Origin: Streptomyces flavotricini
Lineage (GTDB): Bacteria > Actinomycetota > Actinomycetes > Streptomycetales > Streptomycetaceae
Assembly: GCF_020639365.1 (NCBI RefSeq)
Contig: NZ_JAINUL010000001.1
Location: 3,113,223 to 3,177,222 of the forward strand
Direction of reading: 5' to 3'
DNA length: 64,000 bases
Made by a program: the position numbers and the translations under genes. The first letter of the stretch is position 1; the number at the start of each line of letters is the position of its first letter. Below are positions 51,729 to 61,933 of this stretch, in pieces. Under the pieces are notes generated by a model, which was given only the letters and a program-made list of their open reading frames with translations, made no database searches and had not been told where the DNA came from.

Positions 51729-54506
51729 TTACTTCGGGCCGAAGGTGAGGACGAGCTGCGGAGCGGCGTCCGCGGCGGTCGACTCCATGGACCAGATCCA
51801 CAGCGGGTCGGTGCCCGTGCTCGTCAGGGCCAGGCTGTAGCCGGTGCCCAGTACCGGGGTGAGCGCGGCGGTGTCCAGCGCGGTGCTCTGGATCGCCGAG
51901 CCGTCCGGCACGCTCGCGAACGAGCCGAGCTCGGTGGCGCCGAGGGCGGGCTTGGTGTTGAACGTCGTGCTCGCGCCGCTCCAGGTGCCGGTGACCGGGA
52001 CCACGGAGATCTTGTCGGTCGTACCGGCGTTCGCCTGGGTCGACGTCTTGATCTGCAGCGAGGCGGACTTGAGGACCTGCCCGGCCGGCGCGGCCGGCAG
52101 GTTGAAGCGCAGGTACGTCTGGTACGCCGACGTGCCGCGGACGGCCAGCGAGGTGCTGGCGCCGTAGGCGGCGCTCGGGGCGCCCTGGTTGACGTAGGTG
52201 TCCTCGGTCGCGGAGACCTTGGAGACCGAGTCGGACGGCGCCTTGGCCAGGTCGTAGTGCTTCTTGGCCTGGGCCGCGGTGAGCGCCTTCGGGTAGACGG
52301 CCGTCTCGTCGATCTGGCCGGCGAAGAAGTTGCTCGTCGGCCTGGTGGGCCAGCCGCTGAGGTTGTCACCGCCCACGTGCCAGAAGCCCTCGTACGAGAC
52401 CGGGTTGCTGACGCTCTGCGTGCCCTTGCTCTGGCCGTCGACGATCAGCTCCATGCCGCCCGCACCCATGGTGCCGACGACGTGGTGCCACTTGTTGTCG
52501 TTGTACGTGTCGAACAGGCCGGTGGTGATGGTGCGGGCGGAACCGTTGCTGACGCCGAAGACCAGACGACCGGTGTTGGTCATGTAGATCTGCTTGTCGT
52601 ACGAGCCGCTGTTGCGGTCCGTGTTGCTGCCGAAGCCGATCAGCTTGCCGCCGCGCGTGGTGTTGGTCTTGAACCAGGTCTCGACCGAGAACGCGCTGCC
52701 CACCGTCTGGCGGTGGTCGCTGTACACCTGCTGGCTGGTGCCGTTGAAGCCCATGGCCGTGCTCGCGCCGCTGATCGCGCCGGGGGTCTGGCGCAGGGCC
52801 GGGGCGTTGAGCTGGACACCGCTGGTGTTGCCGGCGACCGAGGAGTCGGCGACGTACGGGCTGACGGTGTCGTCGTAGCGCCAGTACAGGGAGGCGCCGT
52901 CGGTGCGGACCTGGTCCGGGTAGGACTGGACCGAGGTGGGGACCGTGACCGCGGCGTTGGCCGACAGGGCGCTGGTGTTGCCCGCGGCGTCGGTGGCCGT
53001 CACGCGGTAGGTGTACGACTGGCCGTCCTTGACCGTGGTGTCGGTCCAGGAGGCCTGCGGACGCTGCCACTCCAGGGACTCGGCGGCGACGGTGGCGATG
53101 GGGCTGGACGAGCCGTTGCGGTAGATCCGGTACGTCAGCTTGCTGTCGTCGGCGTCGTAGCTGGTGCGCCAGCGGACCTGGACCTCACCGGGCTTGACAC
53201 TGCCGGCGCTCGCGACCGGGGTGGTCGGGGCGCCGACGTCGCCGGTGGAGGCGAAGCGGGTCAGCGCCTGCTGCGGCTTGCCGTTGATGGCGGTGAACTC
53301 GCCGCCGGACCACAGGTACTTGACGTCGTTCTTCTCGGCGATGGTCAGGGTGCGCGGGCCGATGCCCTCGCCGATGCCGTCGTTGGCGGTGGGGTGCCAG
53401 CCGAGCTTGCGCGGGCTGCGCACGAAACCGTCCACGGGCGCGGGGGCCGCGCCTTCGTAGTTGGTCAGCTGCGCGTTGAAGAAGTTGCGCTTGCCGTCGG
53501 GGAACTGGCCCTCGAGCGAGCAGTCGTGCGCGTGCGAGGCGCTGTAGAGCACGCCGTCGTACGGCAGGACGGCCTGGGTCGCGCCGAGGCAGCGGTCGCG
53601 CCACTTCTCGCTGAAGTCGCTGAGGTTCAGGCCGATGCGGCCGTCGAAGACGCCGCCGCCGGAGCCCTCGTTGCCGGTGTAGAAGCCGGTCGAGTCGGTG
53701 GCGATGTCCTTGACCACGGAGTTCGACGGGATGTTGCTGTACGTCTTGGTGACCGCGCCGGTGGTGGCGTTCACGACGGCCAGGGCGTGCGTGCTCTTGC
53801 CGTTGATGTCGAAGAAGTCACCGCCCAGCAGGACGTTCTTGCCGTCCGGGGTGACCTCGACCGCGCGGCCGGGCTCGTCGGCGTTGGCCGTGAAGGGCTT
53901 GAGGGCACCGGAGCCGGCGTCGACGGCGGCGAACCGCTCGCGCGTCTGGCCCTCGACGGTGCCGAAGTCGCCGGCCGCGTAGACGGTGTCGTCGGTGACG
54001 GCGAGTCCGCGCACGGTGGCGGGGAAGCCCGGGTGGAAGGCGGCCTTGGGGGTGCAGGTCGCGATGTCGATCGCGGCCAGGCTGGAGACCGGGGTGCCGT
54101 TGACGGCGCCGAAGTAGCCGGCCGCGTACAGGGTCTTCTTGTCCTTGGAGACCTCGAGGGCGCGCACGGTCGCGCTGCCGTCACCGATGGTGAAGGCGAG
54201 CTTGCACGAGGTCGGGTTGCCCGTCGCGGCGTCGAGCGCCACGAAGTTGACCGCTTCCTGCTCCGCACCGCTGGTGCCGTCCGGCGGACGGACGGCGGAG
54301 AAGGTGCCGCCCGCGAAGACGGTGCCGTTCGCCTCGGCCATCGCAAAGACGACGCCGTTGGGCTGCCAGGTGGGCAGCTCGTCGGCGGTGAATGCCACGG
54401 GAGGCGTGATGGCGGACGCCTCGGGCATCAGCACCAGACCTATACCGGTGCCGGCGCCGGCCAGTGACAGGACGAGGGCAGCAGTCAGCCCTCTGGATCT
54501 ACGCAT
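51729..54506 (-). CDS. Large secreted beta-propeller / FN3 / LamG / DNRLRE protein
   Basis: The protein has 925 residues. A signal peptide (MRRSRGLTAALVLSLAG and on, about 33 residues) precedes a propeller-like region of about 420 residues with repeats such as VFAGGTFSAVRPPDG, LYAAGYFGAVNG, VYAAGDFGTVEG and VLLGGDFFDINGK. A fibronectin-III-like domain spans about 450-540 (YRIYRNGSSSPIATVAAESL). A LamG/concanavalin-type domain spans about 560-740 (SAFSVETWFKTNTTRGGKLI), and a C-terminal DNRLRE domain follows (TEDTYVNQGAPSAAYGAS). All are carbohydrate- or surface-binding folds. Embedded in an exopolysaccharide locus, it may bind or organise the secreted polymer. No anchor is visible. Confidence 0.87.
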   Translation of the reverse strand: MRRSRGLTAALVLSLAGAGTGIGLVLMPEASAITPPVAFTADELPTWQPNGVVFAMAEANGTVFAGGTFSAVRPPDGTSGAEQEAVNFVALDAATGNPTSCKLAFTIGDGSATVRALEVSKDKKTLYAAGYFGAVNGTPVSSLAAIDIATCTPKAAFHPGFPATVRGLAVTDDTVYAAGDFGTVEGQTRERFAAVDAGSGALKPFTANADEPGRAVEVTPDGKNVLLGGDFFDINGKSTHALAVVNATTGAVTKTYSNIPSNSVVKDIATDSTGFYTGNEGSGGGVFDGRIGLNLSDFSEKWRDRCLGATQAVLPYDGVLYSASHAHDCSLEGQFPDGKRNFFNAQLTNYEGAAPAPVDGFVRSPRKLGWHPTANDGIGEGIGPRTLTIAEKNDVKYLWSGGEFTAINGKPQQALTRFASTGDVGAPTTPVASAGSVKPGEVQVRWRTSYDADDSKLTYRIYRNGSSSPIATVAAESLEWQRPQASWTDTTVKDGQSYTYRVTATDAAGNTSALSANAAVTVPTSVQSYPDQVRTDGASLYWRYDDTVSPYVADSSVAGNTSGVQLNAPALRQTPGAISGASTAMGFNGTSQQVYSDHRQTVGSAFSVETWFKTNTTRGGKLIGFGSNTDRNSGSYDKQIYMTNTGRLVFGVSNGSARTITTGLFDTYNDNKWHHVVGTMGAGGMELIVDGQSKGTQSVSNPVSYEGFWHVGGDNLSGWPTRPTSNFFAGQIDETAVYPKALTAAQAKKHYDLAKAPSDSVSKVSATEDTYVNQGAPSAAYGASTSLAVRGTSAYQTYLRFNLPAAPAGQVLKSASLQIKTSTQANAGTTDKISVVPVTGTWSGASTTFNTKPALGATELGSFASVPDGSAIQSTALDTAALTPVLGTGYSLALTSTGTDPLWIWSMESTAADAAPQLVLTFGPK

Positions 54507-54751
54507 GAGCCCCCCAGGGCAATCGCCCGGTTTGATGGCTGGAACTATCCGAACAGCCATATGTACTGGCGCAGACTAGGGCTTCTGCGAGGACCCGGTC
54601 ACCTCCCTTGACCCATTGCATACCAACTTGGAATGAACGGTTCAGGTTGGAGGGCGCGCAACGGACATACGACAGGTTTGCCCCGGCCACACCCGCCGAT
54701 ACCAGCGGAGATGACCGGGACACGGCAAATCGTAGGGGAAATATAAGGGTT

Positions 54752-55765
54752 TCAGCGGTCGATGCGGACCGTCACGCCCGCCAACTGGTCCTCGACCTGC
54801 CGGATGTCGGCGTCGACCATGATCTGCGCCAGCTCGGCAACGAGCACCGTCGGCTTCCAGCCAAGCAGTTCATTGGCCTTGGAGGCGTCACCGATGAGGG
54901 CGTCCACCTCGCTCGGGCGCTCGTACTTCGGGTCGTAGCGCACGTGCTCGGCCCAGTCGAGTCCCGCGTGGGCGAAGGAGGACTCCACGAACTCGCGGAC
55001 CGTGGCGGCCACGCCCGTGGCGACGACGTAGTCGGTCGGCTCGTCCTGCTGGAGCATCCGCCACATGGCGTCCACGTACTCGGGGGCGTAGCCCCAGTCG
55101 CGGACCGCGTCGAGGTTGCCCAGGTACAGGTGCTCCTGGAGGCCGGCCTTGATCCGGGCCACCGCGCGGGTGATCTTGCGGGTCACGAAGGTCTCGCCGC
55201 GGCGCGGGGACTCGTGGTTGAACAGGATCCCGTTGACGGCGAACATGTCGTACGCCTCGCGGTAGTTCACCGTGGTCCAGTACGCGAACACCTTCGCGGC
55301 GCCGTACGGGCTGCGCGGGTGGAACGGGGTCCGCTCGTTCTGCGGCGGCGGGGTGGCCCCGAACATCTCCGAGGACGAGGCCTGGTAGATCCGGGTGTCC
55401 ACACCGCTGGCCCGGATCGCCTCCAGGAGGCGCAGGGCGCCGAGGCCGGTCACGTCGCCCGTGTAGAGGGGGGCGTCGAAGGAGACCCGCACATGGGACT
55501 GGGCGCCCAGGTTGTAGACCTCGTCGGGCCGGATCTCGCGGAGCAGGTTCACGAGCGCGACACCGTCGGAGAGGTCGGCGTGGTGCAGGACGAAGGACCG
55601 GTTGGCGGTCTGCGGGTCCTGGTAGATGTGGTCGATCCGCTCGGTGTTGAAGCTGGAGGAGCGCCGCACCAGGCCGTGCACCGTGTAGCCCTTGGAGAGC
55701 AGCAGCTCGGAGAGGTACGAGCCGTCCTGCCCGGTGACGCCGGTTATGAGTGCGGTCTTGCCCAT
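54752..55765 (-). CDS. gmd: GDP-mannose 4,6-dehydratase
   Basis: A 337-residue extended SDR enzyme: cofactor loop [40 protein letters not shown], the active site SSSEMFG with [10 protein letters not shown] (Tyr-Lys), and [19 protein letters not shown]. It makes GDP-4-keto-6-deoxymannose from GDP-mannose. The divergent gene 243 bases away encodes GDP-fucose synthase, the next enzyme. ATG 55765 has GGGG upstream. Confidence 0.96.
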   Translation of the reverse strand: MGKTALITGVTGQDGSYLSELLLSKGYTVHGLVRRSSSFNTERIDHIYQDPQTANRSFVLHHADLSDGVALVNLLREIRPDEVYNLGAQSHVRVSFDAPLYTGDVTGLGALRLLEAIRASGVDTRIYQASSSEMFGATPPPQNERTPFHPRSPYGAAKVFAYWTTVNYREAYDMFAVNGILFNHESPRRGETFVTRKITRAVARIKAGLQEHLYLGNLDAVRDWGYAPEYVDAMWRMLQQDEPTDYVVATGVAATVREFVESSFAHAGLDWAEHVRYDPKYERPSEVDALIGDASKANELLGWKPTVLVAELAQIMVDADIRQVEDQLAGVTVRIDR

Positions 55766-56008
55766 CTGGGGTCCCCCTGGGGATCGTGTCGGTCTGTTCT
55801 GGTGAGCGGGGCCCCGCCCCAGCCGCCCCACCCTTACGAGGCTGGATGCGTACCGTACACGGCCCGCGCCCGCCCCCTCCGCCCGGATTCCGCTCGCGGC
55901 GGGCGGGCGGCCCCGCTCCGGCGGCCGGCTCCCGTCCGAGTGCCGGAACTCGTCCGGCGGCCGGACCTCGTCGGCGGCCCGCGGCTGCGGACTGGCATCA
56001 TCGGCGGT

Positions 56009-56953
56009 ATGACAAGTTCGCTGCCGCTCCTGCCCCCGAACGCCCGCGTCTTCGTCGCGGGCCACCGCGGCCTCGTGGGCTCCGCGGTCGCCCGCCGGCT
56101 CACCGCCGACGGCCACGAGGTGCTCACCCGGGGCCGTGCCGACCTCGACCTGCGCGACGCCGCCGCCACGGAGGCGTACCTGAAGGACGTCCGCCCCGAC
56201 GCCGTCGTGCTGGCCGCCGCCAAGGTCGGCGGGATCATGGCCAACAGCACCTACCCGGTGCAGTTCCTGGAGGACAACCTCAAGATCCAGCTCAGCGTCA
56301 TCGGCGGCGCGCACGCCGCCGGGGTCGGCCGCCTGCTGTTCCTGGGCTCCTCCTGCATCTACCCGAAGCTGGCCCCGCAGCCCATCAGCGAGGACGCCCT
56401 GCTGACGGGCCCGCTGGAGCCGACCAACGAGGCGTACGCGCTGGCGAAGATCGCCGGCATCGTCCAGGTCCAGTCGTACCGGAAGCAGTACGGGGCCTCG
56501 TACATCTCGGCGATGCCGACGAACCTCTACGGCCCGGGCGACAACTTCGACCTGGAGACCTCGCACGTGCTGCCCGCCCTGATCCGGCGCTTCCACGAGG
56601 CGGCCGCCGAGGGGCGCGAGGAGGTCACCCTGTGGGGCAGCGGCACCCCGCGCCGCGAGTTCCTGCACGTGGACGACCTCGCGGCCGCCTGTGCGGTGCT
56701 GTTGAACGGCTACGACGGGGACGAGCCGGTCAACATCGGCTGCGGCGACGACCTCACCATCAAGGCCCTCGCCGAGACCGTCGCCGAGGTGACCGGCTTC
56801 CGCGGCCGGCTCGCCTGGGACACGTCCAAGCCGGACGGCACGCCGCGCAAGCTCCTCGACGTCACCCGCCTGACCTCGCTGGGCTGGAAGCCGGAGATCG
56901 GGCTGCGGGACGGCATCGCCGCCACCTACCGGTGGTGGCGCGAGCAGGGCTGA
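56009..56953 (+). CDS. fcl: GDP-L-fucose synthase
   Basis: A 314-residue SDR epimerase/reductase: [50 protein letters not shown] and the catalytic [10 protein letters not shown], with [16 protein letters not shown]. It converts GDP-4-keto-6-deoxymannose to GDP-L-fucose. It is divergent from gmd. Together they imply a fucose (6-deoxy-L-galactose) residue in the polysaccharide made by this locus. Confidence 0.96.
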   Translation: MTSSLPLLPPNARVFVAGHRGLVGSAVARRLTADGHEVLTRGRADLDLRDAAATEAYLKDVRPDAVVLAAAKVGGIMANSTYPVQFLEDNLKIQLSVIGGAHAAGVGRLLFLGSSCIYPKLAPQPISEDALLTGPLEPTNEAYALAKIAGIVQVQSYRKQYGASYISAMPTNLYGPGDNFDLETSHVLPALIRRFHEAAAEGREEVTLWGSGTPRREFLHVDDLAAACAVLLNGYDGDEPVNIGCGDDLTIKALAETVAEVTGFRGRLAWDTSKPDGTPRKLLDVTRLTSLGWKPEIGLRDGIAATYRWWREQG

Positions 56954-56982
56954 GCGCGGGTGCCGAGGCTCCAAGGCACTCC

Positions 56983-58470
56983 CTAGTACGCTCCGCGGCC
57001 GTCGACGACGGCGCGGAGGGTACGGCCCATGACGTCGACGTCACTGGTGAAGGACCAGTTGTCGACGTACTGAAGGTCGAGCTGGATCGTCTCGTCCCAG
57101 GAGAGGTCCGAGCGCCCGCTGATCTGCCACAGACCGGTCATGCCGGGCCGCACGGTGAGCCGGCGCAGTTCGACCTCGTCGTACTGGGCCACCTCCTCCG
57201 GCAGCGGCGGCCGCGGGCCGACCAGGGACATGTGCCCGCTGAGCACGTTGAACAGCTGGGGCAGTTCGTCCATGGAGGTACGGCGCAGCAGCCGGCCCAC
57301 CCGGGTCACCCGGGGATCGCGGCGGATCTTGAACATCAGGCCGTCGTTCTCGTTGGCCCCGGACAGCTCGTTCTTGAGCCGGTCCGCGTCCACGACCATG
57401 GTGCGGAACTTCCACATGACGAACGGGACCCCGTCGCGCCCTATGCGCCGCTGGCGGTAGAACGCCGGACCGCGTGAGCCGAGCCGGATCGCCAGGACGA
57501 TGCCGAGGAAGACGGGCGAGAGCAGGAGCAGCCCGACGGCGGCCCCGGTGCGGTCGAGGACCGACTTGAGCACGGTCTGCACGCCGCGGCCCACCGGCGG
57601 CGCCACCCGCAGCACGGCGAGCCCGCCCGCGGAGAGGGTCTCCAGCCGCTTGACGGAAACCTCCACGAGCCCGGGGAAGACGGCGAGTTCCAGCCCCGCG
57701 TCGTGCAGCGCCCAGGCGACCTTGCGCAGCCGCTCCCCCGAGATCCGCGCGCCCGGGGCGACCAGGACGAGGTCGGCGTGGTGGCTGCGGACGGCGCCGA
57801 GCACGGCGGTCGAGTCCGCGTTCGGCGCCTCGGGCGCGCTCTCGTCGAGCCGTGCCGCGACGGGCACCCCGCCCTCGAGCGGGCCGGCGCCGACCGGCAC
57901 CACGCCGACGACGACGTAGGGATGGTCGGTGCGCGCGGCCAGGTGCTCGATGACGGCTCCGGCCGCGCCGGGTTCGCCGACCACCAGGACGCGGCTGACG
58001 GCGTGCGCCTCGCGGCGGGCCGCCGAGAGGTGGCGGTAGGTCAGCTTGTGGCAGGCCACGGTGACGAGGAGGGCGGGCAGCAGGGCGCCGAGCGCGGACA
58101 GCCGCGGGGTGCTCTCGCCGGTCACCACGCGGGCCACGGCCAGGACACCGATGAGAATCAGCCAGTCATGCAGGACGGGCAGCACTCCGCGCGATTCTCC
58201 CAGCGCTCGGGAGGCGTAGCGGCGGCGCACCGCCTGCACCCCGGTCCAGGCGAGGGCCGCGCCGAGGGCGCAGTACACCGGCCGGACCTGCTGCGCCGCC
58301 TGGAAGACCAGCCCTACGGGGACCGCGGCGCCGAGGAAGTCGGCCGTGAGGGCGGCCGGGAGGTACCAGCGGGCCTTGTCGCCGATCCGCCTCACCGGGG
58401 CGGCCGCGAGGCCCGCGGACGCCGCCGCGGCTCCGGCCAGTCTTTGCGCAGGAAAATGGACATGCCTCAT
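56983..58470 (-). CDS. Polyprenyl-phosphate sugar transferase initiating exopolysaccharide synthesis
   Basis: A 495-residue protein of the WbaP/CpsE type. The N-terminal four to five membrane helices span about 30-140. The central CoA-binding-like domain has [20 protein letters not shown] fifth helix ([20 protein letters not shown]) precedes the catalytic Bac_transf domain with [40 protein letters not shown] and [18 protein letters not shown]. It transfers sugar-1-phosphate to undecaprenyl phosphate. ATG 58470 (MRHVHFPAQ) has GGGGGG upstream; the longer frame to 58701 lies in the promoter region. Confidence 0.93.
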   Translation of the reverse strand: MRHVHFPAQRLAGAAAASAGLAAAPVRRIGDKARWYLPAALTADFLGAAVPVGLVFQAAQQVRPVYCALGAALAWTGVQAVRRRYASRALGESRGVLPVLHDWLILIGVLAVARVVTGESTPRLSALGALLPALLVTVACHKLTYRHLSAARREAHAVSRVLVVGEPGAAGAVIEHLAARTDHPYVVVGVVPVGAGPLEGGVPVAARLDESAPEAPNADSTAVLGAVRSHHADLVLVAPGARISGERLRKVAWALHDAGLELAVFPGLVEVSVKRLETLSAGGLAVLRVAPPVGRGVQTVLKSVLDRTGAAVGLLLLSPVFLGIVLAIRLGSRGPAFYRQRRIGRDGVPFVMWKFRTMVVDADRLKNELSGANENDGLMFKIRRDPRVTRVGRLLRRTSMDELPQLFNVLSGHMSLVGPRPPLPEEVAQYDEVELRRLTVRPGMTGLWQISGRSDLSWDETIQLDLQYVDNWSFTSDVDVMGRTLRAVVDGRGAY

Positions 58471-58850
58471 GGGCCCCCCTGGCACGTGGTCTATGACAGA
58501 TGCGCGTGCCCGCGGCTTCCCCTGGCTACGAACAACTGGCGCACCGGGAAACAGTACGACAAACGCCCGTACGACAAATGCCGATTGCTCGAACGGGACC
58601 TCTTGTTGCGCAAGTGTTAGCAACCGGTACCAACCGTTCCAGATATCGAACCCCCCTTTCGCACGCGAAGGTGAATGGTTCGGATACCGGATACGTCTCA
58701 TCGGTCAACGAACCGTTTCCAGCCAACCTTTTGACGCGACCCTGACATTGACGTCGCCAGCTGGCACTCTTCGATCCGTTCTTCGCACCAGCCTGCTCTG
58801 CCCGGAGGCCCACCCAGCTCTCCGGCACCCCCTTGCAGAAGGAGTCTGCG
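58471..58850. promoter_or_regulatory. Divergent control region between sugar transferase and M4 protease genes
   Basis: About 380 bases with lower GC and no supported gene. It contains repeated ACCGGTACC/ACCGTTCC-like and GGTTCGGATACCGGATAC motifs (58620-58700) that could be operator half-sites, and an AAGGAG site at 58839 for the protease gene. No clear -10/-35 pair can be assigned by eye. Confidence 0.4.
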
Positions 58851-61121
58851 TTGAGTCACACCCCCCACAGGCGTGCCACCGCGGCCGGCGCTCTCGTTGC
58901 CGCCGCCGCACTGCTCGCCGTCGGCATCCAGGCCGGCACCGCCTCCGCCGACGCCACCGCGTCGCAGGCACGCAACGCCGCTCAGCCCAACCCGGGCGCG
59001 GCCGCCGTCAATCTCAGTCCTTCCGAGCGTGCGACGCTCATATCCGACGCCAACTCGACCACCGTCCAGGCGGCCAAGGCCCTCGGCCTCGGCGAGCAGG
59101 AGAAGCTGGTCGTACGCGACGTCGTCAAGGACGCCGACGGCACCACGCACACCACGTACGAGCGCACCTACGGCGGACTCCCCGTACTCGGCGGCGACCT
59201 GACGGTCCACGCCAAGGCCGGCGTCACCAAGAGCATCACCCGGGCGACCAACCACGAGATCAAGGTCGCCGACACCACGGCCACGGTCACCCCGTCCGCC
59301 GCCGAGGGCCAGGCCGTCTCCGCGGCGAACTCCGAGGGCTCCAAGAACGCCAAGGCGTCCAAGAACGCCCGCAAGGTGATCTGGGCCGCCGAGGGCGCCC
59401 CCGTCCTCGCCTACGAGACCGTCGTCGGCGGCCTCCAGGACGACGGCACCCCGAGCGAGCTGCACGTGGTCACCGACGCCAAGACCGGCGCGAAGATCAC
59501 CCAGTGGCAGGCCATCGAGACCGGCACCGGCAACACCATGTACAGCGGCCAGGTCACGATGGGCACCTCGCAGTCGGGCAGCAACTACACGCTGAACGAC
59601 GCAGGGCGCGGCAACCACAAGACGTACGACCTCAACGGCGGCAGCTCCGGCACCGGCAGCCTGTTCACCAACACGACCGACGTGTGGGGCAACGGCGCCG
59701 CGTCCAACCGCGCGACCGCAGGCGCCGACGCGCACTACGGCGCACAGCTGACGTGGGACTACTACAAGAACGTGCACGGCCGCAACGGCCTGCGCAACGA
59801 CGGCGTGGCCCCGTACAGCCGGGTCCACTACGGCAACGCGTACGTGAACGCGTTCTGGGACGACTCCTGCTTCTGCATGACGTACGGCGACGGTACGAGC
59901 AACACGCACCCGCTGACGTCGATCGACGTGGCCGCCCACGAGATGACCCACGGCCTCACCTCGGTCACCGGCAACATGACCTACAGCGGTGAGCCCGGCG
60001 GCCTGAACGAGGCGACCTCGGACATCATGGCTGCGGCCGTCGAGTTCTACGCCAACAACCCGCAGGACGTCGGCGACTACCTGGTCGGCGAGAAGATCGA
60101 CATCAACGGCGACGGCACCCCGCTGCGCTACATGGACAAGCCGAGCAAGGACGGCGGCTCCAAGGACTCGTGGTACTCGGGCATCGGCGGCATCGACGTC
60201 CACTACTCCTCGGGCCCGGCCAACCACGTCTTCTACCTGATGTCCGAGGGCTCCGGCGCCAAGGTCATCAACGGCGTGAGCTACAACTCGCCGACCTCCG
60301 ACGGCCTCCCGGTCACCGCGATCGGCCGTGACGCCGCCGCGAAGATCTGGTTCCGCGCGCTGACGGTGGGCTACTTCAAGTCGAACACCAACTACGCGGC
60401 CGCCCGTACGGCGACCCTCCAGGCCGCCGCCGACCTGTACGGGGCGAACTCGGTCACGTACAACAACGTGGCCAACGCCTGGGCCGCCATCGCCGTCGGC
60501 GCCCGGCCGCCGCAGTCCGGCGTCTCGGTCACCGCGATCCCGAACCAGACCACCCAGATCAACACCGCCGTGAGCCTTCAGGTCCAGGCGACCAGCACCA
60601 ACCCGGGTGCGCTCAGCTACGCGGCCACCGGCCTCCCGGCCGGCCTGTCGATCAACTCCTCGACCGGTCTGATCTCGGGCACGGCCACCACCGCGGGCAC
60701 GTCCAACGTGACCGTGACGGTGACCGACTCGGCGAGCAAGACGGGCACGACGTCCTTCACCTGGACCGTCGGCACGTCCCAGCAGAACGTGTTCGAGAAC
60801 ACGAACGACTACGCGATCGCCGACAACGCGACGGTCGAGTCCCCGATCACGGTGACCCGCACCGGCAACGCGCCGAGCACCCTCAAGGTGGACGTCAACA
60901 TCCTCCACACCTACATCGGTGACCTGAAGGTCGACCTGGTCGCCCCTGACGGCAGCGTCTACAACCTGCACAACCGCTCCGGCGGCAGCGCGGACAACAT
61001 CGTCAAGAGCTACACGGTCGACGCCTCGTCCGAGGTGGCCCAGGGCGTCTGGAAGCTCCGGGTCAGCGACAACGCGAGCCTGGACACCGGCAAGATCGAC
61101 AGCTGGAAGCTCACCTTCTGA
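58851..61121 (+). CDS. Secreted M4 (thermolysin-type) metalloprotease with Ig-like and P-domain C-terminus
   Basis: The protein has 756 residues: a signal peptide (about 1-33), then an FTP/PepSY propeptide (about 60-215), with TYERTYGGLPVLGGDLTVH. The catalytic domain spans about 225-535 with HEMTH at 363-367 and GGLNEATSD at 383-391 as zinc ligands, and DVHYSSGPANHVFY carrying the catalytic His. A putative Ig (He_PIG) domain follows (about 545-640), then a P/Homo B domain (about 650-756), each often involved in substrate binding or folding. The start is TTG 58851 with AAGGAG. It should be secreted as a zymogen. Confidence 0.95.
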   Translation: MSHTPHRRATAAGALVAAAALLAVGIQAGTASADATASQARNAAQPNPGAAAVNLSPSERATLISDANSTTVQAAKALGLGEQEKLVVRDVVKDADGTTHTTYERTYGGLPVLGGDLTVHAKAGVTKSITRATNHEIKVADTTATVTPSAAEGQAVSAANSEGSKNAKASKNARKVIWAAEGAPVLAYETVVGGLQDDGTPSELHVVTDAKTGAKITQWQAIETGTGNTMYSGQVTMGTSQSGSNYTLNDAGRGNHKTYDLNGGSSGTGSLFTNTTDVWGNGAASNRATAGADAHYGAQLTWDYYKNVHGRNGLRNDGVAPYSRVHYGNAYVNAFWDDSCFCMTYGDGTSNTHPLTSIDVAAHEMTHGLTSVTGNMTYSGEPGGLNEATSDIMAAAVEFYANNPQDVGDYLVGEKIDINGDGTPLRYMDKPSKDGGSKDSWYSGIGGIDVHYSSGPANHVFYLMSEGSGAKVINGVSYNSPTSDGLPVTAIGRDAAAKIWFRALTVGYFKSNTNYAAARTATLQAAADLYGANSVTYNNVANAWAAIAVGARPPQSGVSVTAIPNQTTQINTAVSLQVQATSTNPGALSYAATGLPAGLSINSSTGLISGTATTAGTSNVTVTVTDSASKTGTTSFTWTVGTSQQNVFENTNDYAIADNATVESPITVTRTGNAPSTLKVDVNILHTYIGDLKVDLVAPDGSVYNLHNRSGGSADNIVKSYTVDASSEVAQGVWKLRVSDNASLDTGKIDSWKLTF

Positions 61122-61167
61122 CCCCTCCGGGGCAGGTGGAGCCAGACGGCTGACCCACTGAAAACGC

Positions 61168-61201
61168 GGGGCCGTCCGGGAGAGACCCTCCCGGGCGGCC
61201 C
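61168..61201 (+). terminator. Hairpin after the M4 protease gene
   Basis: A 14-bp stem (GGGCCGTCCGGGAG and complement, one G-U pair) with a short loop, 47 bases after the stop. Confidence 0.7.
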
Positions 61202-61262
61202 TGTTCCACGTACCCCCGCCGCACTGCTGGACGGGCACCGGCCGGCGGCGGGAGTGCTCTGA

Positions 61263-61304
61263 CGGGTGAGGGTCCGGCCCCCTCGGGGGCCGGACCCTCA
61301 CCCG
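61263..61304. terminator. Near-perfect 20-bp inverted repeat between convergent genes
   Basis: CGGGTGAGGGTCCGGCCCCC and its exact complement are separated by only TC, 20 bases from the stop of the minus-strand secreted protein gene. It is likely that gene's terminator and a backup for the protease gene. Confidence 0.8.
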
Positions 61305-61323
61305 TGCTCGGCGGACCGGGAGG

Positions 61324-61767
61324 TCAGCCGTCGTTCCGGAAGGCGGAGCGGAAGTCGTCGTCGTCCCAGCGCGAATCGCCGCAGCCGCCCCGGCGGAAGT
61401 CGTCGCGGCAGTCGTCATGGTGGCTGCGGACCGGCACGAACGTCACCGAGAGGACCTCGACGTTGTACACGGTGTCCCCCGGCTGCAGCTCGCGCTCCAC
61501 CCGGCCGCCGCACCCGCGGTTCGGGTAGAGCAGGGCCCGCGACTCGGTGCCGTTGTGCACCGCCGTCGCGGGCCGGTTGCGCGAGGTGTCGGTCAGCTCG
61601 TAGCAGGTGTCGTTGTCCGCCGGGCGGATCTGTGCCCGCTCGTCGTTGTCGATGATGTACTGCAGCCGGCCGAGGTCGTCGTGGCCACCGGCCAGCGAGG
61701 GGCCGGCGGTCGGCAGGACGAGGGCGAGGGCGCCGAGCAGCGCTGCGGCGGTCGGGCGAAGACGCAT
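61324..61767 (-). CDS. Small secreted protein with Asp/Arg-rich Cys-containing tail, unknown function
   Basis: The protein has 147 residues. A signal peptide (MRLRPTAAALLGALALVLPT to about residue 27) precedes a mature part with DLGRLQYIIDNDERAQIRPA, CYELTDTSRNRPATAVHNGT and RALLYPNRGCGGRVERELQP, then an unusual tail (SHHDDCRDDFRRGGCGDSRW, then DDDDFRSAFRNDG). Four cysteines suggest disulfides. The family is not recognised. It is convergent with the M4 protease gene. ATG 61767 is fixed by the signal peptide. Confidence 0.78.
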   Translation of the reverse strand: MRLRPTAAALLGALALVLPTAGPSLAGGHDDLGRLQYIIDNDERAQIRPADNDTCYELTDTSRNRPATAVHNGTESRALLYPNRGCGGRVERELQPGDTVYNVEVLSVTFVPVRSHHDDCRDDFRRGGCGDSRWDDDDFRSAFRNDG

Positions 61768-61933
61768 GGGGAGGCAGTCCGTTCTGTGGGCACGGGATGC
61801 CCGTCCGGTGGCACCCAGCGGGCGAAGTCGGGAGCGGTATTCCACGCCGGAGCACTGCGCCATGCGCAACACGTTCGAAGGTTCACCCTCCCGGCCCGGC
61901 CACCTTCACCCGTACGGCCCCGCCCACCGCCCG

